A stretch of 64,000 nt of DNA from Symsagittifera roscoffensis (lineage: Eukaryota; Xenacoelomorpha; Acoela; Convolutidae): the NCBI RefSeq assembly GCF_963678635.1, contig NC_087065.1:54340397-54404396 (forward strand), in the 5' to 3' direction. Both the position numbers and the translations under genes were made by a program. The notes under the pieces were generated by a model. The model saw only the letters and a list, made by a program, of their open reading frames with translations, was not told the origin of the DNA and did not search any database. This document shows, piece by piece, positions 25,041-34,000 of this stretch (positions are counted from its first letter, which is position 1; every line of letters starts with the position of its first letter).

Positions 25041-25310
25041 CCGGAGGGGTATAAGCTGAAATAAAGAAAACTACAAAAAGCTACTTTGACAGAGCTAAGG
25101 GCTCCGAAGTCAGAGTGGTCCGAATCCGGAGGGGTCTACTTTCCACAAAACCGGAGGGGTCCGAATCCGGAAGGGTCTTATAGTCGCTAATTCGGAGGGG
25201 TCCAAATCCGGAGGGGTCTACTATTAACTAACTCGGAGGGGTCCCAATCCGGAGGGGTCTATATTCTGACAGTCCGGAAGGGTCCTATTTGTGCCAATCC
25301 GGAGGGGTAT
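25041..25310 (+). repeat. Dense array of CCGGAGGGGT motifs in the leader
   Basis: Ten copies of (A)(T)CCGGA(A/G)GGGTC or the TCGGAGGGG variant occur in about 270 bases, nearly all in the same orientation, with irregular spacing of 16 to 84 bases. Further copies are scattered from 23216 to 24970 and in the LTR. Complementary CCCTTC or CCCCT motifs also occur (for example 24921-24930), so GACCCUUC can pair with GGAGGGGUC over eight base pairs with one G-U. The array is missing from element B. Confidence 0.85.
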
Positions 25311-25499
25311 CATTTTATTAAGGACTTAGGTGAACGAAAGAAAAACTAAAAAGCGAGAGGTATTAGGTTATTAATACACAGGATAGGTATCAGTGACTGC
25401 GCTGGTAACTTGCCTTTCGATAAGAACAAGACTAATACAAAACAAGTCCAAACTCGGATATTCGCGACACTAAGTCTAAATTAAAGAGAACGTGGTTCA

Positions 25500-25690
25500 T
25501 TGGTGTGGATTGGACATAATACGTTTTTGGGAAAAGTGACTGCCCTGAGGACTTTAGTAGGTCTAGCTCGGGCAGTCCGAAGGCAGATAGGTAACACAGT
25601 ACTCGGTGGGTGCAATAGACGCCCACTTGAGAAAATCACTGCCTTCAAAGTTTTGTCTGTTTGGTGCAGCACCAAGCAGGGAAAGCTTTT
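25500..25690 (+). promoter_or_regulatory. Leader block conserved between elements A and B
   Basis: About 170-190 bases match element B (about 61250-61410 on the minus strand) much better than neighbouring leader sequence. It contains a hairpin at 25606-25626 whose 7-bp stem GTGGGTG/CGCCCAC is unchanged in B while the loop varies. Short ORFs through it are similar in both elements, so a small peptide cannot be excluded. A packaging or translation-control RNA element is the more likely role. Confidence 0.5.
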
Positions 25691-26093
25691 TCTTTAAAAG
25701 ACAGGTTCGACTATTGTACTGCGACTGACTAAGAGTACAAGACACATACGTTTTTTTTATATATACATTCATATTGTGTCAATATATATATATATTTTTT
25801 TTTTTTTTTATTTTAAATCAACCTAAACTGAGCTTGATTGGGTAGTGAGTACACTATCTTTTAAATTGACTGATAACATCATATTGTGCTAGTTTCCAGA
25901 TCTTTGGACCGATAATCGGCTAGTGTGAATAAATTTTATACAAACTGTACTCTGACAACATACAGGGATTCGTGGTCACTATTTAATAGAATCTGGTGAA
26001 ATTTATTGTGTTGTGTCATTATTATTGTTAATAAAACTATAAGGTCTCTAACAATTGAGTCAAGAGTAGGCATAGGAAAGTGACAAATAAAGA

Positions 26094-27971
26094 ATGAGTT
26101 TAGACAAGTCAAGGATACCAAAACGAGGTAATAGCTCTAGGAAATTCATACCTGAAAAGCAAAGAAAAACGATGACCGATCCTTTTGTGGATTGGATCAA
26201 GCGAACCCGGTCCGATAAAAAGGGGACGGTTTCAGGCAGAATGGTTGAAACGAGAAGTCAAAAGACCTCAGAAGAGCGAAGAGAACTGTTAGAAGTGGAG
26301 GTCAATACGGACCATACCATGAACGACAACCAGGGAGTAAATGGACTGGAAGGGAGAGGCAGAAGGCTGGCGAGTGAATCTACTCCGGTAGAACAAGGCC
26401 ATGATTTTGCCACTTCCACCGGGACGTTGGATCGAGAGGAGATGTCGGAACTGTCCGACATCTCAACTGAAGTAACGGCAACTAGAAGATCTACGACAGA
26501 CAACACTATGATGGCAAGCGGAACTGGAAAACAAACAACCTCATCATCGTTCTCAGAAAGAATGAAGAACACCTTCGGAAACATCTTTCCATTCAGCATG
26601 GGAGGAGGAGCAGGAAACGATGGGGAGTCCCAGGAGGAAGAGGATGAAGAGGAGCAAGGGGACTTTGGATCTCAAGTCAGTCTCAATAGTTCGATCCAGG
26701 AGAGTGAGGCACACGTCGGAAGAGAGACTGGAACTATGGATAAATTTGGTGTAGTGACAACGATAAGCAAAGAGGCAAACACACCAGGCCAGTCAAAAGA
26801 CTTCGCGATTAGGACAAGTTCAGAGCCACAAACTGGAGAGAGTAGAACCGGAGGGCTAGGCAACGCGTTAGCGGATCCTGAAATAGATAATGATAAAACG
26901 TCAAGACAGAGAGTCAAGGCCCGGATCTCTACCAGCACGAAGCTACCTGGGACCGACAGAGTTACACCACCACATGTGACGCCACTCATGGATAACGGGG
27001 CGGCACTAGAGGAAGCCTTAAACAACATAGTGGGCAGTTTAGGAGAACAAAATGAACAGATGTCGATAAGGATGAGTGAACTAGAAAGAGCAGTTCACAT
27101 TGAAAGAGAAAGTCTGCGGGAAGAAATAAACCGCAACAGACAAGAAGTTGACAGAAGCGAAAAACGCTTGAAAGAAAGAACGGACGAACATATGACGAGG
27201 AACTTGTCGCGAATGACAAGAGAAGCGGAACAGAGGGAGTTACGCTTAAGAGCCGACATGGAGAAGTTAAGAATTCAGCAAGAGCAGTCTCTTGGGTCTC
27301 TTGACACAAAGATAGATGCGATGATGGAGAGGCGAACGCAGGCTATCATGGATAGGTTGGACGGGCTACTAAGCAGCAAGAGTGGACCAAAAGAAGGAGA
27401 GCCGAACTCGGGAGGTCCCAGCAGGGAACCGAGGGTGAACTTCAATGAACATCAAAGGAGGAAGACAAATGGATCCACTAGAGGCAGGGGCAGTTCATCA
27501 GGCTATGCCACAAGGGGTAATACAGCATGGGGCCCGAACAGTAGAGCAAGTTCAACAGGGAACAGACAAACCTCGAACGAACGACCAACGCAAAGCACAC
27601 ATGCGACCGGGAGAAGCGATTCTGGCAACATGGGGCATACAAGCCCGAGGAGGAGTCACATGGGCCAAGCGGGAAACGCTCATGGTGATTCGGATTGTAG
27701 GGATGTACCGCACACAGAGCCTTCGACAAGGTGTGAGGACACTCAGGCGGGACACTCAAGGGATGCTACGGCAATGGCCACAGCATTTGAACCCCTGAAC
27801 AGGTCTTTGGAGACATTCCTGACGAGGTTATCTAGAACCAATGAACGCAGTGAAAAGTCCAGAAGAGTCTTTAAGAAACCAAGATGCTACAAAGACGAAT
27901 CTGATGGCTGTATTGATACCTGGATAGAGGTAATGAAGCTGCATTTCGAGGAAGAAGACTTGTCTGAGTGA
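26094..27971 (+). CDS. gag: Gag N-terminal part of element A (625 codons, ends at UGA)
   Basis: Starts at ATG 26094 after the leader. The first ~300 residues are hydrophilic and Ser/Thr/Glu-rich with an acidic run (GESQEEEDEEEQGDF). Residues ~303-425 form a strong coiled coil rich in Glu/Arg/Leu heptads, probably for multimerisation. A Gly/Ser/Arg/Asn-rich linker follows, and from ~570 (LETFLTRLSR...RCYKDESDG...WIEVMKLHFEEE) the capsid domain begins. The frame ends at UGA 27969-27971 within this domain. The next 18 codons and the ORF at 28026 are in the same frame, and element B has a lysine codon at the stop. So this is one gag interrupted by a nonsense codon or a readthrough signal, not a natural gag end. 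Confidence 0.9.
   Translation: MSLDKSRIPKRGNSSRKFIPEKQRKTMTDPFVDWIKRTRSDKKGTVSGRMVETRSQKTSEERRELLEVEVNTDHTMNDNQGVNGLEGRGRRLASESTPVEQGHDFATSTGTLDREEMSELSDISTEVTATRRSTTDNTMMASGTGKQTTSSSFSERMKNTFGNIFPFSMGGGAGNDGESQEEEDEEEQGDFGSQVSLNSSIQESEAHVGRETGTMDKFGVVTTISKEANTPGQSKDFAIRTSSEPQTGESRTGGLGNALADPEIDNDKTSRQRVKARISTSTKLPGTDRVTPPHVTPLMDNGAALEEALNNIVGSLGEQNEQMSIRMSELERAVHIERESLREEINRNRQEVDRSEKRLKERTDEHMTRNLSRMTREAEQRELRLRADMEKLRIQQEQSLGSLDTKIDAMMERRTQAIMDRLDGLLSSKSGPKEGEPNSGGPSREPRVNFNEHQRRKTNGSTRGRGSSSGYATRGNTAWGPNSRASSTGNRQTSNERPTQSTHATGRSDSGNMGHTSPRRSHMGQAGNAHGDSDCRDVPHTEPSTRCEDTQAGHSRDATAMATAFEPLNRSLETFLTRLSRTNERSEKSRRVFKKPRCYKDESDGCIDTWIEVMKLHFEEEDLSE
27969..27971 (+). other. In-frame UGA inside the capsid domain
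   Basis: The stop follows ...FEEEDLSE and is followed by CAG GAA, a context (UGA-C) that tends to be leaky. Everything downstream stays in frame for another 2,574 codons. Element B reads AAA (Lys) here, so the stop is not shared. Confidence 0.85.
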
Positions 27972-28025
27972 CAGGAATGCAGCGCGCTCACCAGCAACTT
28001 AGAAGGGACAGCCCTGAACTGTGTC

Positions 28026-31000
28026 ATGGCCAAGAAACAGTATCAACGTGACACTGCTAAAAAAATCTTCGAAATCTTATTGAACCGTTTCGGATCAGGG
28101 GTGCAGGGGCACCAGGCGATGATGCGCTTCGAGAAACGGAGGCAGCGGGAAGATGAAACTATAGACAAGTTTCTCGATGATTTGGAAATGCTGAGAAGAC
28201 GCAGCCAACCGGATGAGTCAAATCGAAGGATGAACCTGGCCGTAGCCTCAAAATTCATCGATGGTGTGAAAAACGATGAACTTCGTACGATGCTAGCAAC
28301 GCATTACACACCACTATCAACTAATGCGCCAACACCGGAGGAGTTGAGACTCAAATCGAAAGAGTATCTATTGCTGAAACCTCCTTCGAGATCTGGATAT
28401 TACAAGAACAATTATGGCAATTTTAACAACGGACCAGCGAACCAAGGGAACAATTGGTACAAACCGAGGGACGATATGGACAAGAGACGCTCTTGTGCTA
28501 ATTGTAGTTCAACAGACCATCATGTGTCAGCATGCCCAGCTTATAAACAAGGCATGAAAGCAATAGGCTTTAGCCTCGAGGACGAAGATGCGTCAGAGTT
28601 GGAACATGAGGATTTCATGAGAGGAGTAATTGCGAAATTCGGCCCGAGGTGTTTCTTTTGCAACTTGGAAGGTCATTTTAAATCAGACTGTCCACAATTC
28701 TGGGATGCAGTGGCAGACATCAAGCATCCAAGGCATGAAGAAGCTTTATCAGGAGTGAAAGCGAGCAAGGCTCGACTTTTAAACGAAGCAGAGGCACGCA
28801 GGAAGGACAAACCTCAAGAGCTGGCGGCAAAGAAAATGCAAGCGGTAACAGGAGAAGCATGTGAACCGGAACCAGCAACTGCGGCCGATGACTTCAAGAT
28901 CGATTACAAGGCAGCCGCAAAGGATGCTCTAAATAGAGTACAACAGGAACTGGTGACGAAAGAAATCGAACAAAAAGTGAAACTTGAACTGGAAAATGAA
29001 AAGCTTCAGGAGCAACTGAATACCTTCGAAGCAACGGAGTTCGAGGAGACGAAAACACCAAGCAGTTTAGATATGAAACTTAAAGTGATCTCCGGTAAGA
29101 GGTTCGGCATGGCGCCACAGGGAAAGAAGATACAGTCGATAATCTCAGTGGCTGGACACCAGGTAATAAGAAATTTGAGTGAACCATCAGAGTTCACTTT
29201 AATGCATTTGGACACATATGCAGATTATCTGAGGCAGGTGGAGCCACGCACTGAGTCGAGAGCTGTGCGAGCACTACTAACGACGGGTGGCCCTCGCATG
29301 AAGAAACTTCATGGACGCTACTTGGAGGTCTATGGGCCGTATCAAATAATGCTGAACGTGGATGGAATCAGCATCTACACCAGGACTTACATAACAACAG
29401 ATGATGACCAAATGGGGCAGATCTATTTGGGTGAAGAGGAACTCAAAGTCCGCAGGATAGGCCATGACGCCATGATGGAACAAGACGCGGTACATATTGG
29501 ATATGAAGCAGATGTGACAGCACACCTGCTTGACACCAACGGAACAAAAATCGGAGTCACAGGGCTTCTGGACACAGGCGCGGTGGTGAGCGTGATGCCG
29601 ATAAAAACCTGGGAGAGAATGGGCTTCACGCGGGAAGATCTGATTCCTACGAATCTCCGACTAGCCGCTGCAAATCGAGGAGCTATCTACGTAGCCGGAA
29701 GAACACCGGTGACGGTCCTTCACATGGGAGGACGGAACCTTTGGATGAGCTTCCTGGTGGTAGAGAATCTGGACGACGCCGACCAATTCATCTTGGGCAG
29801 AGATTTTGTCAGGAACTTTGACGTGATGATTGACTTAAACAACGGTTTAATACGGATTAGAAACCCGGACCGAAAGTATGTTAAGAGACCCATTAATAGG
29901 ATAATAACAGATGAAAATAAGGTACCAGTTTTTTTGGATAGAAAAGTAAAGTTACAACCAGGACAAGCTGTAGTAGCGATTTTTAGAATGAGAAATTTAA
30001 ATTCGTTAAGTGATAGCAAACAGGTTTGCTTAGTACCGAATCCAAATAGTCAGAGTTCGGTGATTTTAGGCCGGAGCTTCTCGGTAACGCGAAACGGACT
30101 GTGTGTCAGTGTGTTGTTGAACACACTGGACACCACGGTTTCAATCCAGCGTGGAAAGAAGCTTGGTTACGCATTGCCGATGAGGACCGACTATGAAGAG
30201 ACACAAAACTTGAGGAAATATAGTGTGAAAGACTGTCCTTATCATGCCAATAAAGATAAAATTTTAAAGAGGATTGATGAATTAAAATCTATTCGTAAAT
30301 TGTTTTCAATGAAATCCGAAACGGACGACGGCTTATCAAGCTGCTCGAATTTTCCGGAACGCCCCTCGTCATATGAACTAGATTCTGACAAACCGGTTTT
30401 GCCAGAAATAGAACATTTAAAAGGAAAAATAGGTGAGGGAGATTTTGAAAAATTGCGGGACCTCCTAGATCGGAACGCCGAAGTATTTTCAAAACATAAG
30501 GCGGACATCGGTTGCTGTAATTTCGTCGAACACGAAATCGAACTAGAAGAGGGCGCCGTTCCCCATAGGGAAGGCGCAAGGCGAATGACGCCACATAAAT
30601 CGGAAGCGTGCCGAGCGGAAATAGAAATGTTGCTTGAATACGACATGATAGAACCCTCGAAATCACCATGGGCTTGCGGAGTAGTAATGGCGAAAAAGAA
30701 AGGGGGGCAGCTTAGATTTTGTTGCGACTTTCGTTACTTGAACGCGGTAACGATTAAAGATGCGTACCCGATACCGCGAATAGACGAGAGCCTATCCAAA
30801 CTTGGTGATGCAAAGTTCTTCACCACATTGGACTTGGGTTCTGCCTTCTGGCAAGTTCCTCTGCGAAAGAAGGACAGGGAGAAAACAGGATTCGCGTGCG
30901 AATTGGGGTTGTACCAGTGGAAGAGGATGCCCTTCGGCTTGTGCAATGCAACAGCAACCTTTCAAAGGCTGATGGCTCAGGCTTTGACAGGAGTGACCAA

Positions 31001-34000
31001 AAAGTACGGGAATCTCTTGATGTGCTACGTGGACGACGTAGTCATAGCGACACCAACCCTGGAGGATCACATTGATCGACTCGATGAGGTCTTCGGATGT
31101 ATGAAAAGAGCAGGCTTGAAATGCAAACCATCGAAATGTGAAATCCTTAGGGATTCGATCAAGTACCTGGGGAGAATGGTGGACCGGCATGGTGTGAGGC
31201 CAGATCCAGAAGCAGTAGAGGCTGTGCTGACATGGAAAGCTCCTAGAACGGACACACAGCTCATGAGCTTCCTAGGGTTTGCCAATTACTACCGAGAATT
31301 CATAAAAGGATACGCGGACAAGGTGTACCCGATGCAGAAGCTGATGCGCAACAAAGGGAAAAAGTTCGAATGGAACGATGAGGCACAAGTTGCTTTCGAG
31401 AACATAAAGCGGGAACTGTGCGAAGCGCCAGTGCTGGGCATGCCTACAGAAAAGGGCATGTATGTCCTTGACACAGACGCATCGGTAGTGGCCATCTCAG
31501 GAATATTGCATCAGGAGCAAGAATGGAACGGAAGAACAGTCCTCCGTCCCATTGCATACGGCAGCAAGGTCTTGAGTGACACAGAGATGAAATATGGTGC
31601 ACCGAAAGCAGAAATGTTTGCAGTAGTCACCTTCGTGGAAAAGTACCGTGCATACTTGGGGAGCGCTCCCTTCAAGTTACGCGTGGACAACAGAGCGTTA
31701 TCCTGGTTGAAGACCTACTCGATGGATCAGAGTTATATTGGTAGATGGATAGTCAGATTGGATGGCTACCATATGATAATCGAACATAGGATGCGTGATA
31801 AACATCAGAATGCTGACAGTCTCAGCAAGAAAACTGAGTTCTATGAAAGATTGGAGCAGAAGCAGGCCAATCAGGCGGAAGTAAAGGAGGGATTCTCGTT
31901 TCTGGACAAAGAAACTTATGAAGCGCTTCCCTTAACGAGATGGTTGGATAAGTCTGGACATCCAATTCCAGGGCATCCTGAGTTACCTGTAGAGAAAGCA
32001 GCTGAGATAAAGATCCTGTCCAAGGAGGATCCAGTCCCCTTAGATTTGTTGCTGCGCTCGAACCTGGTCCAGCAAGAACTCTCTCGCATGAATATAAACA
32101 GCCTCTCATTATTGGATAAAACGGTGCAAGTCACACCACAAGTAATGCGGATGCTGGGTGGATTGTTAGAAAGAGAAGTGACCAGAGATGACCCCGAGTG
32201 GACAGCAGCAGTGGCATCGCTAACAGTCAGTAAGAAAGTGAAGATCATGCCGTCCAGACAACAGCACGAAGAGAACAAGAGGGATTGTAGGACAATAGTT
32301 CAGCAACTAGTATCCTCAATACCCCAAGAGATTTTAACCAGTACTTCTTACGGACGGAAAGAACAGGGGAGCAGCAAGCGAAAGAAAACCGTCACCTTTG
32401 TAGACCGGGAAAAAGAGGGTGAAGAGGTAGAACAAAATCTGCTGCAAGACTATTTGTCCGGGGAGAAGGATGAGGAGAAAAACCAGCAATCACAAGATCA
32501 ACACCCGGGACAAGTGAATTTGTCCGGGGAGTCCGAGATAGACGAGAAAATTCCTGATGAGAAACAGGACCTAGAGAACAAAATTTTGTCCGGGGAGTTC
32601 AGATGGATGCGAAGGAAATACGGACATGATCTGGAGGAGCGTGCAGTCTCCGGCACAACACCTTCGACGGATGATAAGTCAGAAAGCTCGAGAATGAACA
32701 CCTATTCAGACAGGGATTCGACCTCGGGATCAGAACTGTCAGAACTGGCGATACACACGCTACTAGTGGAAACTCGGGCGAGAAACCTGGACAGAGAGGT
32801 GTACCAGGATCCTGACAGTGATCGCTACCTAATACCAAGCGAAAGAGTCTTTGACAACGCAGCGGATGACTTAGAAACGATAGCGGTATCGAAACGTTCG
32901 ATAAGCCTGTTGCCGCAGAAAGAGGTAGTCAGGACTGATCTTCAGCCGTTTCAACAAGAAACACAACCGTTGGCGAAGATTTGGTGCGTTAAGATGGAAG
33001 AAGACACACATCAGCCCAACGAGCTGAACAGTCAGATGAGAGTCATGAAGACGTACTTGAAGGCGAGATACAGACTCTCGGACCTTCTAAGGGCGCAGAG
33101 AAATGATCGCATGACAAGCAACCTAAAAAGGTGGATAGAAAACGGTGCACCTGACAAAGGTGACCTGGAAGAAGACAGCTATAGGATCCTGAGACAATAC
33201 TTCATGCAGAAGGAGGGGAGATTATATCTGAACAAGGACGGGATCGTGGCTTGCAGGAGAAGAGAAGAAGACAAGGTCTTATACAAATATAACGCGATAG
33301 TGTTGCCGCAACTCTATCAGACAGAACTATTATTCAGGTCGCATGATCAGATGGGCCATCAAGGGATCGACAAAGTGTATCAGAGGATCCTGAAGCGCTT
33401 TGAGTGGCCTGGGATGAAAAAGGCATGCGAGAAATGGGTGACAGCATGTCTGTCATGCCAACAGGTCAAGGATCCTAGGAAGTTGCGATTTCCTTTACAA
33501 TCAATTGAATCGTCTGAATTCAACGAGGTGGTGCAGATAGATCACCAGAAGATATGCATGACAGACAGCGGTTACAACCAAGTCTTGGTCATGATAGATC
33601 ACTTCACGAAGTATGCAGAGGCCGTGCCCTGCATAACTGCCTCAGCGGAAGAAACATGCGACCACCTGATCAATACGTGGATAGCAAGACACGGATGTCC
33701 AATGACGTTTCAATCGGACAATGGAACGGCTTTCGTAGGCGAGCTTACGAAAGAGCTTATGAGACGGTCACAGGTCGCTCAGGCTCACTCCACGACATAC
33801 CACCCTCAGACGAATGGCTTAGTGGAAAGACAGAATAGGACGTTAGTGTCGATGCTGAGAGTATATTGTTCCAGGTACATGACCGATTGGGACAGATACC
33901 TTCCACAGGTGATGGGAGCTTATAATAGCACGCAACACTCCACCACTGGAGTCAGTCCACACATGATGCTGACGGGACACGAGAAGTCTTTACCCTTGAC

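Larger units (their letters stand above)
23099..26093 (+). promoter_or_regulatory. Element A untranslated leader, 3 kb
   Basis: Nearly 3 kb separates the 5' LTR from the gag ATG. It contains the primer site (23111-23128), scattered and then dense CCGGAGGGGT-type motifs, a conserved block at 25500-25690 shared with element B, and a (TA)n(T)n tract at about 25776-25815. Many short ORFs occur but none has a recognisable product. A leader this long with many upstream ATGs suggests splicing, internal initiation, or a packaging role. No donor/acceptor pair can be fixed by eye. Confidence 0.7.

Noticed and set aside
25041-25310. CRISPR-like array
   Set aside because: Eukaryotic context, repeats of only about 10-13 bases, irregular spacing, and the motifs lie inside a retroelement leader.
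27969-27971. UGA as a selenocysteine codon
   Set aside because: No selenoprotein context, no SECIS-like element seen, and the homologous residue in element B is Lys.
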